From assembly GCA_964493075.1 (NCBI GenBank), contig CAZBNU010000036.1, positions 1-27,977 on the forward strand: 27,977 nt of DNA, given 5' to 3'. Below, piece after piece: positions 8,791 through 17,845 of this stretch; position 1 is the stretch's first letter, and each line of letters begins with the position of its first letter. The position numbers and the translations under genes are program-made. This stretch comes from SLFT01 sp964493075 (GTDB lineage: Bacteria; Hydrogenedentota; Hydrogenedentia; Hydrogenedentales; CAITNO01). The notes beneath the pieces are model-generated. The model saw nothing but the letters and a program-made list of their open reading frames with translations. It searched no databases and had not been told where the DNA came from.

Positions 8791-8925
8791 GCTGATACTC
8801 CTATGGTATTGTTGTACGAGAATAGCCCCATCATTTGGATTGGACTTGAAATCTTGAGGAATTGTTTCACAAAGGAAACTGTCGATCAGATCACGTAATG
8901 TGCCTTAATAATAGCGAAGCCCGTC

Positions 8926-8945
8926 ATTCCCGCGAAAGCGGGAAT
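8926..8945. repeat. dRS3-like palindrome (ATTCCC-N8-GGGAAT)
   Basis: A perfect 20-base palindrome with the form ATTCCC GCGAAAGC GGGAAT, preceded by CCCGTC. This is the same form as the neisserial dRS3 repeat and as repeats scattered through many environmental genomes. It lies between the divergently placed ends of the M28 gene and the paralog pair. Confidence 0.75.
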
Positions 8946-8956
8946 CCAGTATAAAA

Positions 8957-8988
8957 GGTGGGTTCCGCTGCGCTTCACCCAGCCTACA
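8957..8988. repeat. GGTGGGTTCCGC-type palindromic repeat, possible terminator
   Basis: The segment GGTGGGTTCCGCTGCGC...TTCACCC forms an imperfect hairpin and is of a type widely dispersed in bacterial genomes. Read on the minus strand it is followed by TTTTATA. It could therefore terminate transcription from the gene ending at 9024. Confidence 0.5.
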
Positions 8989-9023
8989 GTTTCTTGTTTA
9001 TGCTTAGTGGAAGAAAATCCCCC

Positions 9024-10856
9024 TTATTTATGCGCCCACCAGAACGCCTTGCCATTGTGGGGCACGAGGGGTGGCGAAGAGCCGTCAAACCATCGCTGTA
9101 TCAGGTTTTCGTCGCATTTATCGCGCACGGGGAATCCCGTCATCGTCATACCGCGCAACGCACTGGGCTCGGGCTCCCAGTAAGAGAGGGATCGGTAATA
9201 GGCTTCCAACTGGTATGCGTCAATCATCTGGACTTCTGAGTTGTTGGGAAGGGGGGTGTTATGTCCGGCAAGAGATTCCAGCGTCGGTGAGTCCAGAGCC
9301 TCTCCCCAGCGCAATTCCGGCGGATGATTCGGATCAAAGGATATATCGTACAACCGATTTTCAATATCAAGTAAGGACAACTTCACTGGTTCTCCCGAAG
9401 AATCCGTGTATGCAATCTGCGTGTCCGCGAAAATCATATTCTTTGCCTGCACCACCGCTGCAGCCAAATCCGCGTGGGTCCATATTGCATGTTTATTGAA
9501 ACCTTCCAAATCAACCTCTCCGGGACAGACATCGAACCATCCGATGGCATAGTTGAGATGATCTACAAATTCAAAATACTTTCCCCGTAATGCCACATCT
9601 GACATTGCAGTGGCGAAACTCCCCCATCTTCCGCCTGCGGTGTACACATTGGCGCTTACGGCATCAGCAGGAAATGTTACCGGGCCATTGGTGTTCACCT
9701 CCTTCCAGGCTTCCTGCACCCGTTTCTCCCGATCCAGAAGTAAAGCAGCCATGTCCCGGGCAAAGACAGTAATGTCTGCATGAAGGTGAATACTATCTGT
9801 TGAACGCAACCTGTACCTTATAAACTGCTGAAAGCTTTCAAGAACAACTTCTCTTTCCCTGATTTTACCGGTGCGGGTCAACTCCTCCATTTTGTCGTAT
9901 TGCTCGTGGGATGCGCCAAAGGCCTGCATTTCCTCGTCGGTGTGGCGTCGAATACGCGATACCCTGCCCTTATTATCCACCTCGGCAACCGGCCAGCGAT
10001 ATACCCGGAAGCCACGGTAGCACCCATCATAGGCGCGGTCTTGTGCTTCAGATCGTTTCCCGGCGATACCGGAAACCACGTTAAGGGCGTTGTACGCATA
10101 AATATCCCGCGATGGCGCCACGGTAGCGTCAAGGAAGCGCACTTCGCCGTGTGGTGTGACATGGGCAAGTACCAGCACATGGCCGTCCAGATAAAAAAGA
10201 CAGCCGGGAATGAGATACTTTGGATGAATGGCCACCGGCAGGGTATCGGAAATTTCGGCATTTTTGCGGTTCGGCTCCACGCGGAAATTTCCTGTACAGG
10301 TGCCTGTTACAGCATCCCTGAAAAATGGGCCGGGCGAAGTGTAATCCAGCGTGCTCACCATACTGCCGGGCATGGTGTAGTCGGCAGTACGCACGTCACC
10401 CCCATCGCAAGCACGCACATAAGTGAAAGTCCAGGGTAGCCCGCGCCGGTAAGCATAGTAGCTGCTCAGGGTCACGGTCAGTTTGGCGCAATCCAATACA
10501 CCATGCAGGACGCGCATGGTGCCGGCATCCAGTTGTTCATTGCAGCCTTCCCCGGCAAAGTCCGGATCAAGAAGCAGGTTCATTGCGGGGTCTGTAAGCA
10601 CCCGCTCAATTCTCGCCGTCTGCTGCTCATAGGTTCCGGTTGTCTTCATCGTATAGATGTGTTCAATCCATGCAGCGTAATGTCTAATTTCGGCATCTGT
10701 CCATTGACGGCAAATGTGCCATGCACCCCGGTCAGAGTGAATGCTGGGTGGATTCGGATCTTCGGCGCTTGCGGCGAGGGTAAACCAGAGTGAGGCGATC
10801 ATAAAACACAAAGAAACTTGTGAAGAACGCCGATGAACACGGGAGCACGGTAACAT
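9024..10856 (-). CDS. Secreted putative cysteine-hydrolase paralog B
   Basis: I do not recognise a named family. The 610-aa product has a signal peptide (RVHRRSS, hydrophobic core, AASA cleavage near residue 31), then the block DPNPPSI shared with its neighbour. The region 110-250 holds LDC(123)AKL...YYAYRRGLPW, PGCLFYLDGH(226)VLVLA and FLD(243)AT. Order and spacing suggest a Cys-His-Asp catalytic set of the transglutaminase/papain type. That is inference from motif order, not homology. The C-terminal half has LLDIENRLYDISFDPNHPPELRWG and ends near FPVRDK, like paralog A. The ATG at 10856 shares its A with the TGA of paralog A (TGATG) and has GGAGGA 7 nt upstream, so translation is coupled. 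An adjacent TTG start is possible. Confidence 0.75.
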   Translation of the reverse strand: MLPCSRVHRRSSQVSLCFMIASLWFTLAASAEDPNPPSIHSDRGAWHICRQWTDAEIRHYAAWIEHIYTMKTTGTYEQQTARIERVLTDPAMNLLLDPDFAGEGCNEQLDAGTMRVLHGVLDCAKLTVTLSSYYAYRRGLPWTFTYVRACDGGDVRTADYTMPGSMVSTLDYTSPGPFFRDAVTGTCTGNFRVEPNRKNAEISDTLPVAIHPKYLIPGCLFYLDGHVLVLAHVTPHGEVRFLDATVAPSRDIYAYNALNVVSGIAGKRSEAQDRAYDGCYRGFRVYRWPVAEVDNKGRVSRIRRHTDEEMQAFGASHEQYDKMEELTRTGKIREREVVLESFQQFIRYRLRSTDSIHLHADITVFARDMAALLLDREKRVQEAWKEVNTNGPVTFPADAVSANVYTAGGRWGSFATAMSDVALRGKYFEFVDHLNYAIGWFDVCPGEVDLEGFNKHAIWTHADLAAAVVQAKNMIFADTQIAYTDSSGEPVKLSLLDIENRLYDISFDPNHPPELRWGEALDSPTLESLAGHNTPLPNNSEVQMIDAYQLEAYYRSLSYWEPEPSALRGMTMTGFPVRDKCDENLIQRWFDGSSPPLVPHNGKAFWWAHK

Positions 10857-12883
10857 CAAAAATTCCTCCGATAGCTTCTGACGCTTTCAGCTGGTTTCTT
10901 CATGGGCAATGGTTTCTTGGGGGGTAACAGTTCTTTGGAAATACCACTACGAGGTGGGCGTATGGTTTTCTTCTTTTCAGTGACCGATTCTTTTTCTGCT
11001 ACTGATGGCTCTGGTGATGATGTTTTAATTTCAACAGCGGGCCGCTTTTCCGAAACCGGTAGCAGTATGGGTTCGGGTTCGGGTTCGGGTTCAGGTGCAG
11101 GTGGCGGCGGCTCTTCAGGTGGCGCAGGCTCCGTTTTAAGCCATTTTCCGAGTTGCGCATCAAGTTTATCACGCACGGGAAATCCGGTTGTAAACATATC
11201 CCGTAAACAGCTCATGTCTGTTTCCCGTTCCCCCAGACAGCGATAGAAAGCCTGCCAGCGATAGGCGTCTTCCATGGCGATCTTCTGGCCATTGGGCACA
11301 GGCGTAATGGTTTGCGGCGCCGAAGCGCGCTCTTCACTGCCTTCGGGAGCGCCCCACCGCAGTTCTGGGGGATGATTTGGATCAAACGAAAGATCATAAA
11401 GCCTTTTCTCGATGTCCAGCAAGGTCAGGGGAATCTTATCCCCCTTTGAATTGGTATATACCATGTTGCGTGCCGCGAAGATGCGGTTCTTCTCAGCAAT
11501 CATCGCCTTTGCCAGGTCCGACTGGTTTTGTATGTTGTACTGTTCAAGACCAGTCATATCCACGAACTCCGGGACGACCCCGTACAAGCGGATAACGTAT
11601 TCGAGCCAGTCTGCGAGATAGAAATACTTGTTACGCCGGTCAACGTCCGACGAGGGGGAACTCCAGGTTTCCCAACGGCCCAACGCCTGGAAGATGTTTT
11701 CGTCCCGCTTCTCTTCCGGGTAGACAATAGGGCCATGTGCGCGAACATTCTGCCAGGCATCCTGAACAAATTGTTCCCGCGACGCATAGGCATCCAATAG
11801 TTCGTCGGCATAGTTTTCCATAAAAAGAAGAGGCGCGACAGAGTCCACCGTCTTCATACGCATCCGGATAAAATCGTGAAAACTTTCTACCCGAAATTTT
11901 CCCATATCAATATGCTGATTATGGGTGATCTCCCGTACAATTTCGAACTGTTCTGTGGAAAAGCCAAACTCCTTCATTTCCTCGTTCGTGCGGCGGCGCA
12001 CCTGTTTTACACGGCCATTACTGTCAGTAATAGCGATGGGGTAACGCAATACGCGCAACCCCTGAAAACATCCTGCCCACGGATTGTCGGGATCGGTTCC
12101 CTGGGGTGTGATACCGCTTACCGTATTCATGCCATTATAGGTAAACACATCCCGTGTGTGGGTGGTGCTGCAATTAAGAAAATACAATTCACCATACTCG
12201 GAGACCCGCGCCAGCATCAGGCAGTGACCATCAAGATAATTCATACAGCCGGGCAACAGAAACTCCCGTGTGATGGCCACAGGCACCGTATCGGAAAGCT
12301 CAGCGTTTTTCCCGTTGAGATTAACCCTATAGTTACCGGATATAAAATATCCCACCGCACTGCTGAAAAATGCCCTCACCGAACTTGATGTAAAACTGTT
12401 GCTGCCGGTCACGGGGATATTAAAAGGTGATGTGCGCACATCACCGCGATTTCCGGGAGACACCACGGCCGTCATCCAAGGCAGAGCGCGCCGGTAGGCG
12501 TAGTAAGCAGGCATGAATGCCGTGAACTTACCGCAGTCCATAATGGCATTCATCTCCCGAATAACCCCTGCTGGCAGCTGCGGGTTGGATCCCTGTCCAA
12601 GAAACTCAGTATCCATAAGGAGATTCATTTCCGGATCGGTGAGAATACGGTCCAGTTTTGCAATGCGCTGCTCTACATTCCCTTTAGTCTTCATGATGAA
12701 GATGTTTTCCACCCACTTTGCGTAATGCTGCGTTTCTGCGGGAGTCCACTGGCGGCGAATCGGCCACGCGCCGGAAGAGGAGCGTATGCTTGGGGGATTT
12801 GGGTCTGACGCAAGGGCAGAAAGTGTCGCCAAAAGCAAGGAGAGCAGTATTGTCAATCTAACAAAGCAGGCATTTGTAAACAT
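10856..12883 (-). CDS. Secreted putative cysteine-hydrolase paralog A with Pro/Glu tail
   Basis: The 675-aa product aligns along nearly the whole of its neighbour paralog B. Shared blocks are DPNPPSI, RQWT, LTDP-MNLL, YYAYRR-LPW, GDVRT, KNAE-SDT-PVAI, LDGH, FDPNHPPELRWG and GFPVRDK. The putative catalytic residues are Cys117 (MDCGKF), His220 (YLDGH) and Asn237 (FLNCS), where B has Asp. A signal peptide ends near ALAS-DP (residue 26). Unlike B, it carries about 90 extra residues: a Pro/Glu repeat (PEPEPEPEP) then a Lys/Pro-rich basic end. A GTG at 12913 is in frame, but the ATG at 12883 has AAAAGG upstream and starts the signal peptide. It follows mnmE by 53 bp. Function unknown. Confidence 0.75.
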   Translation of the reverse strand: MFTNACFVRLTILLSLLLATLSALASDPNPPSIRSSSGAWPIRRQWTPAETQHYAKWVENIFIMKTKGNVEQRIAKLDRILTDPEMNLLMDTEFLGQGSNPQLPAGVIREMNAIMDCGKFTAFMPAYYAYRRALPWMTAVVSPGNRGDVRTSPFNIPVTGSNSFTSSSVRAFFSSAVGYFISGNYRVNLNGKNAELSDTVPVAITREFLLPGCMNYLDGHCLMLARVSEYGELYFLNCSTTHTRDVFTYNGMNTVSGITPQGTDPDNPWAGCFQGLRVLRYPIAITDSNGRVKQVRRRTNEEMKEFGFSTEQFEIVREITHNQHIDMGKFRVESFHDFIRMRMKTVDSVAPLLFMENYADELLDAYASREQFVQDAWQNVRAHGPIVYPEEKRDENIFQALGRWETWSSPSSDVDRRNKYFYLADWLEYVIRLYGVVPEFVDMTGLEQYNIQNQSDLAKAMIAEKNRIFAARNMVYTNSKGDKIPLTLLDIEKRLYDLSFDPNHPPELRWGAPEGSEERASAPQTITPVPNGQKIAMEDAYRWQAFYRCLGERETDMSCLRDMFTTGFPVRDKLDAQLGKWLKTEPAPPEEPPPPAPEPEPEPEPILLPVSEKRPAVEIKTSSPEPSVAEKESVTEKKKTIRPPRSGISKELLPPKKPLPMKKPAESVRSYRRNF

Positions 12884-12936
12884 AAAGCGCCTTTTTGAGT
12901 TGTACTTCGTCACTGCGTCAACATTACGCGCATATT

Positions 12937-14325
12937 CTACTTGCCGATGCAGAAGGAAGCAAAAATTCGATCGAGAACCTCTTCGGGTGTGGTTTCGCCG
13001 GTGATTTCGCCGATGGCGTGCAGGGCTTCGCGCAGGTCCACGGCAAGAAATTCTGGAGACATCATTTGGTTTTGAAGAAGATGTTCAAGGGATGTTGCTG
13101 CACGTTGCATACTATCTTTTTGGTGTGCTCGAAACAACATGGTGGCATCGGCAGAATATGCAGCATCACCCAAGCTCAGTGTTGCCAGGGTATGTTCCAG
13201 TTCATGGACTCCCACCCCTGTCTTTGCGGAAACGTCACAGATCGCCGCCCATTTCACAGTGCAAAGATCGCCTGAGTCCATGCCGTCCATCAAGTCAATC
13301 TTGTTCCGCACCAGCACCACGGGTGTTTCCATTTGCTGCAGTTCTTCAGCAAGGGCTCTGTCTTCCTGCGTGCAAGGCGCTGATGCATCCACCACAAACA
13401 GTATCATGCCCGCCTGTTTTGCGGCACTACGGGCGCGTTCCACGCCGATAACCTCCACCTCATCTGTTGCATGTCTCATTCCTGCGGTATCAATGAGGCG
13501 GGCGGGGATGCCTTCGAGGGTGATGGTTTCTTCGAGGCGATCGCGGGTTGTGCCGGGCTGGGCGGACACAATGGCGCGTGCATCCCGCAACAGGGCGTTG
13601 AACAAACTAGACTTTCCCACATTTGGTTTGCCAACAATAGCAAGCGACACTCCTTCACGGTAGAGAATGCCTGTGTCGGCAGTCTTTACGAGATCACGCA
13701 TCTGCTTTTGGGCAGCCTGCAGCCTGCTCAACAGCGCCGCGTCCACGAGTTCAGGCAAATCCTCTTCAGGGAAATCCACTGCGGCCTCAATACGTGCCAG
13801 CGCATCGGCCAAGGTATCGCGCAGTTCGTTGAGGGCACGGGTTAATGCGCCTCCTGCTACTGTATTCGCGGCATTAAGCGCGGCACGAGTCTGCGCCTGC
13901 ACCAGATCGATCACCGCTTCGGCGCGACTGAGGTCCAGGCGCCCGTTTACAAAAGCACGCCGTGTAAATTCCCCAGGTTGTGCGAGACGAGCGCCCAGTG
14001 CCAGAGTCTCTTCAAGAATAGTGCGCAAAGGCGCCATCCCGCCATGCGCATTTATTTCAACCACATCTTCTGCTGTGTAGCTGTGAGGGGCGCGCATGAC
14101 ATGGAGCAATACCTCATCAAGGGTCCGCCCGTTTCTATCGCAAACATGTCCATGAAAAACCCGCTGCTTTCCCTGCTGAATATCCCGGCCACGGGACGAT
14201 GCAAACATCTTGGCGGCAATCGTGATGGCATTTGCGCCACTCAAACGAACAATCCCCACGCCGCCTTCGCCCGGCGGCGTGGAGATTGCAGTTATCGTAT
14301 CTTCGTTGTTGAAATTATCAAGCAT
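12937..14325 (-). CDS. mnmE: tRNA modification GTPase MnmE
   Basis: Works with MnmG to place the aminomethyl-type group on uridine 34 of tRNAs (family function). The 462-aa protein has the usual length. The N-terminal tetrahydrofolate-binding region contains PPGEGGVGIVRLSG. The inserted G domain contains GKPNVGKS (about 232-239), DTAGM and NKID. The C-terminus is the diagnostic FCIGK, whose cysteine is needed for the modification. The ATG overlaps the jag stop as TGATG. It belongs to the rpmH-rnpA-yidD-yidC-jag-mnmE gene order seen in many bacteria. Confidence 0.97.
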   Translation of the reverse strand: MLDNFNNEDTITAISTPPGEGGVGIVRLSGANAITIAAKMFASSRGRDIQQGKQRVFHGHVCDRNGRTLDEVLLHVMRAPHSYTAEDVVEINAHGGMAPLRTILEETLALGARLAQPGEFTRRAFVNGRLDLSRAEAVIDLVQAQTRAALNAANTVAGGALTRALNELRDTLADALARIEAAVDFPEEDLPELVDAALLSRLQAAQKQMRDLVKTADTGILYREGVSLAIVGKPNVGKSSLFNALLRDARAIVSAQPGTTRDRLEETITLEGIPARLIDTAGMRHATDEVEVIGVERARSAAKQAGMILFVVDASAPCTQEDRALAEELQQMETPVVLVRNKIDLMDGMDSGDLCTVKWAAICDVSAKTGVGVHELEHTLATLSLGDAAYSADATMLFRAHQKDSMQRAATSLEHLLQNQMMSPEFLAVDLREALHAIGEITGETTPEEVLDRIFASFCIGK

Positions 14326-15548
14326 CAGTCATTCGCGGCGTCGGCATCGCGGTTACGATCACGATTACCGCGATCACGTCGGTTTCCACCGCCGCCCCGT
14401 CCGCCGACAGGATTGATGACAATGCTTCTGAACAGAGAATCGCCAAGGCTATAGGTGCGCACCTGCGGGTCGGGTTCAAGGGTAAGATGCACAATGCGAC
14501 GTTCCTGTGGGCTGAGCGGTTTCAGCCGCACATTGCGTCCCGAGTCTTTAGCGCGCCTTGCCATGCTTCTTGCCATGTCAGCCAGCGTGTCATGTCGTCG
14601 GTCCACATAACCTCCCACATCCACAATAACGCGCTCGGTGTTGTCTCCCGCTTCATTCTGGGCAATCATACGGTTGACCAGGTACTGAATGGCATGAAGA
14701 GTTACGCCCCGCTTACCAATAAGGATACCACCGTCTTCTTCACTGTCAATGGCCAGCCGTGCGCTGCCGTCGGATGCGCGGGCAAAAGAAACTTCTCCGC
14801 CCAATTCCATGAGCCCAAGCACTTCGCTGAGCATGGCGGCGGCTTCCTTGCCCTGATCATCCGTGATGGTTTCAAACTCTTCATCCTGCCTTGCATTCGG
14901 TGGCAGTTCATTGTTTACATTATCGTCAACATCATCAACATTATTTTCAAAGTTTTCCGCACGGCGCAACGCTTCGCTGGCTTCGTCGGTCACGGATCCG
15001 CTTTTCTTACCTACTACGGGAGATGCCTTATGCGCATTGCCCTGCTTGTGCGAACGCTGTCCAGACCCACGGTTGTCAGCGTTACCCCTGTTGTCATTCC
15101 GGTTATCCTGCCCGCCTCTACCCGGGCGTTTTTTCTTCTTTTTCCGGCGCTGTCCTTCATCCCTGTCGCCTTGGGTTGAGTCGTCATTACGCTGCCTGCC
15201 ACCATCGCCTGCACCACCGCCCTCCTGCTGCTTTTGCTGTCCCTGGCGGCGTCCACCTTGCTGCTGACGCTGTCCGCGATTGTCTTCTCTTCGGGGTTGT
15301 CGCTCCTGCCGATTACCGCCACGCCGGTCATTGCCTCCCTGCCTGTTACCGCCACGCTGCGGCTGCTCCTCAGCACGTTCCGCAGTCAGTCGGACACGCA
15401 CGGGCCGTGATCCAATCCCCAAGAATCCCTTGCTTCCTTCGTCTATGACATCAATCTTTTCGATGTCATGCATATCCACACCAAGTTGTTTGAGACCATT
15501 TTGAATGGCCTCTTCACGGGTTTTTCCCGAACTTTCTATCACTTTCAT
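14325..15548 (-). CDS. khpB: Jag/KhpB-type KH-R3H RNA-binding protein
   Basis: A 407-aa cytoplasmic RNA-binding protein. The Jag-N domain (1-55) contains EGSKGFLGIGSRP. A KH domain near 228-300 has the GxxG loop in IGKRG. An R3H domain near 305-375 shows DSGRNVRLKPLSPQERRIVH. Between Jag-N and KH lies an unusually long low-complexity linker (about 60-180) rich in Arg, Gly, Gln and Asn with a KKKKK tract, then an acidic stretch. The last about 25 residues are again Gly/Arg-rich. This makes it roughly twice the length of compact homologues. The homologue works with KhpA in RNA binding and cell-envelope regulation. The ATG has AGGAG upstream and lies 71 bp after yidC. Confidence 0.92.
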   Translation of the reverse strand: MKVIESSGKTREEAIQNGLKQLGVDMHDIEKIDVIDEGSKGFLGIGSRPVRVRLTAERAEEQPQRGGNRQGGNDRRGGNRQERQPRREDNRGQRQQQGGRRQGQQKQQEGGGAGDGGRQRNDDSTQGDRDEGQRRKKKKKRPGRGGQDNRNDNRGNADNRGSGQRSHKQGNAHKASPVVGKKSGSVTDEASEALRRAENFENNVDDVDDNVNNELPPNARQDEEFETITDDQGKEAAAMLSEVLGLMELGGEVSFARASDGSARLAIDSEEDGGILIGKRGVTLHAIQYLVNRMIAQNEAGDNTERVIVDVGGYVDRRHDTLADMARSMARRAKDSGRNVRLKPLSPQERRIVHLTLEPDPQVRTYSLGDSLFRSIVINPVGGRGGGGNRRDRGNRDRNRDADAAND

Positions 15549-15619
15549 TGTTCAATTTCTCCTGTTTAGATGCCGCGTATTCACGCTGGCATCACGGGGT
15601 CATACCCCTGCCCGGGAAA

Positions 15620-17536
15620 TCACTGCCGATCCTTTGGGTCTTTACGTTTCCGGCTGCGTTGCTTCTGTTTGCGGATTTCCTTGTTCATTTCACGCTGCCT
15701 GGAACGTGCCACATCATAGAAATGGCGTGGTTTCGCGGGCTTTTTTCGTTTTACGGGTTCGACATCAACGTCCACCCCTTGGATAATTCGGTTTTGGGCG
15801 ATGCCCAAAAGGGTGCTGACCAGAATATACAGGTTCAGCCCTGAAGCCATGTTGTAGGTGATGACAGCAAAGAAGACGGGCATGAATGTCATCAACATTT
15901 TCTGCTGCTGATTCTGCGCGGGTCCGGACATGGGCATCATCTTCTGGCTGACCACCATGGCCGCCGCCATCAAAATGGGCAACAGATTCAGGCTTTCAAG
16001 TGGCAGGTCGGTAAAGGGAAGCGGAATTTTAAAGGGCAACATCATCAGCCGGTCCGGCTCGGACAAATCCTGTATCCACAGCATGAAGGGCGCACGACGC
16101 AATTCGAATGCGCTCCACAACATGCGATACAGGGCGATGAACACGGGCATCTGCAGCAGCATGGGCAAGCAACCGCCCAGGGGACTGACCCCCCGCTCGC
16201 GGTACATTTCCATCATTTTCTTCTGCAGTTCCTGCTGGTCATCGCCATATTCCGCTTTCAACTTTTCCATTTCCGGCGCAAGTTTCGACATTTTCCGCAT
16301 GCTCAACATGCTTTTCCAAGTCAGTGGGAACATGACTGTGCGCACGATGAGGGTTAGGAAAATGATGGCAAGGCCGTAGTTGGCAATCACGTTATCATGG
16401 AACCAGATGAGAACGGTCAGCAACAGTTTCGCAAACCAGTCCATGAACGTAAACGAAGTGAAGAAGGCCAGCACCGTCTCCAGTGAGGGCCATGCTTCCC
16501 GAAGCGCCTTGCGTCCGCGCGGCCCCATGTAGGCCTGGTAATCATACGCGACGGTATCCCCTGGCGCCACTTCCGCGCGGGGCGCGCCAATGCCCAGCCG
16601 GAACATGTCCTGCGTACCATAAAACCACACATCAGCAGACTCAAATTCGGGCTTGAGCGCCACAGCGAAATAGGCGCTGCATATTGCCGCCCATTCGGGG
16701 TCCAGGATACGTTCGCCGTATGTTGCACCCGGCTGGGGCAATGACAACTTCGAGGTGGCTTTATAGGTGTTGGCATTTCCCTTGCGCCAGACGATACTCT
16801 GTCCGGCGCCCTTCTTCAGGTCGCCTGAAGCGACATTTGGCCCCCAGTACAGCGAAAAGGCGGGTTCTTTGCGGTCGAGTCCCAGCAAACGCGCCGCGTC
16901 AGAAAGGTTGGTGTAAGCGATGCGCACTGCTGCAACATGCGCACCCTCTTCGAGGGTAAAAGTCTTGGCAAGACGCACGTATCCGGGCACTTCAATCTGA
17001 AATGTAACAGACTGCCCATCCAACGCTCCTATAACATCCCACCGTCGGTAGTTGAGTTTATCCCCCAGCACCTCATCCCCAAAAAACAGCCCAAAAGGAT
17101 AAACGGCATCTGCATCTTCCAGAGTAGACGTCTGCGGCACCAACTGTATCGAATTTACGCCCTCTTCGCCCAACAGCACGGTTGCCTGTTTCAGGCGTGC
17201 ACCCACGCGGGTAAAAACCAGTTCCAGTCTACTGTTAGCCAATAGAACTTCGTCTTCAGCGGGGTTTGTCAGCGGCGGCGCCACAGGGGGCAACACAATT
17301 TCCCCAATTGGCATTTCTTCCGTCTCAGGCGTAACAACAGGCGAGGACAATCCGGTTGCCGCAGCATCCCAACTCTCGCCCTCAGTAGCAACAGTTGAAG
17401 GCGTCGGATCAGCCTGCTGTTGCGGCGGCTTTGCAGGCAAAAAGAAGTACGTCCACCCGATTACCAGCACGGTCATCAACAAAATGGCTAACAGTTGATT
17501 CCGTTGCAGTTCCTTATCACGATTATCATTTAACAA
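15620..17536 (-). CDS. yidC: Membrane protein insertase YidC
   Basis: Inserts and folds inner-membrane proteins, alone or with SecYEG. At 638 aa it is of the long, Gram-negative type. TM1 (about 14-33) is followed by a Pro/Thr-rich linker, a large periplasmic domain (about 80-350) and the conserved insertase core. The core begins near WFAKLLLTVLIW, with the hydrophilic-groove arginine in TLIVRTVMFP and the coiled loop KLAPEMEKLKAEYGDD. The C-terminus is strongly basic (RKQKQRSRKRK), as expected for ribosome contact. The start is a TTG at 17536 with GGAG about 9 nt upstream, 3 bp after the yidD stop. No in-frame ATG lies close by. Confidence 0.96.
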   Translation of the reverse strand: MLNDNRDKELQRNQLLAILLMTVLVIGWTYFFLPAKPPQQQADPTPSTVATEGESWDAAATGLSSPVVTPETEEMPIGEIVLPPVAPPLTNPAEDEVLLANSRLELVFTRVGARLKQATVLLGEEGVNSIQLVPQTSTLEDADAVYPFGLFFGDEVLGDKLNYRRWDVIGALDGQSVTFQIEVPGYVRLAKTFTLEEGAHVAAVRIAYTNLSDAARLLGLDRKEPAFSLYWGPNVASGDLKKGAGQSIVWRKGNANTYKATSKLSLPQPGATYGERILDPEWAAICSAYFAVALKPEFESADVWFYGTQDMFRLGIGAPRAEVAPGDTVAYDYQAYMGPRGRKALREAWPSLETVLAFFTSFTFMDWFAKLLLTVLIWFHDNVIANYGLAIIFLTLIVRTVMFPLTWKSMLSMRKMSKLAPEMEKLKAEYGDDQQELQKKMMEMYRERGVSPLGGCLPMLLQMPVFIALYRMLWSAFELRRAPFMLWIQDLSEPDRLMMLPFKIPLPFTDLPLESLNLLPILMAAAMVVSQKMMPMSGPAQNQQQKMLMTFMPVFFAVITYNMASGLNLYILVSTLLGIAQNRIIQGVDVDVEPVKRKKPAKPRHFYDVARSRQREMNKEIRKQKQRSRKRKDPKDRQ

Positions 17537-17539
17537 ATA

Positions 17540-17845
17540 CTATTTCTCCCACCCCGTTTCCGGAGCTGGACAGGTGCAATCGCCATCGCAACTAGCTGCC
17601 GTGCCCGCTGGCTTCACAACTGCAGACTTTGCTGGCGGCACAGGATCATAGCCACCTTTGCAAAAAGGCTGGCACCTCAGTAGGCGCCATCCCGCCAAGC
17701 CAACGCCTTTGATTGCTCCGTGCAGTTTAATTGCCTCCACGGCATACTGGGAACAGGATGGCTCGAAACGGCAGTGACGACCCAGCAAAGGCGACAGCCA
17801 ACGCTGATAACAACGGATACATCCTATCAGCAGGTTACTCATCAT
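17540..17845 (-). CDS. yidD: Membrane protein insertion efficiency factor YidD
   Basis: A small (101-aa) membrane-associated protein that aids YidC-dependent insertion (family role). The hallmark CRFEPSCSQYA and the following GxxRLLRCQPFCKGGYDPVP are intact. A Cys-rich tail of about 30 residues (SCDGDCTCP) extends past the usual end. The ATG pair at 17845/17842 overlaps the 3' end of rnpA. Longer in-frame starts (to 17911) would lie deep inside rnpA and add non-conserved sequence, so they were not used. Confidence 0.93.
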   Translation of the reverse strand: MMSNLLIGCIRCYQRWLSPLLGRHCRFEPSCSQYAVEAIKLHGAIKGVGLAGWRLLRCQPFCKGGYDPVPPAKSAVVKPAGTAASCDGDCTCPAPETGWEK

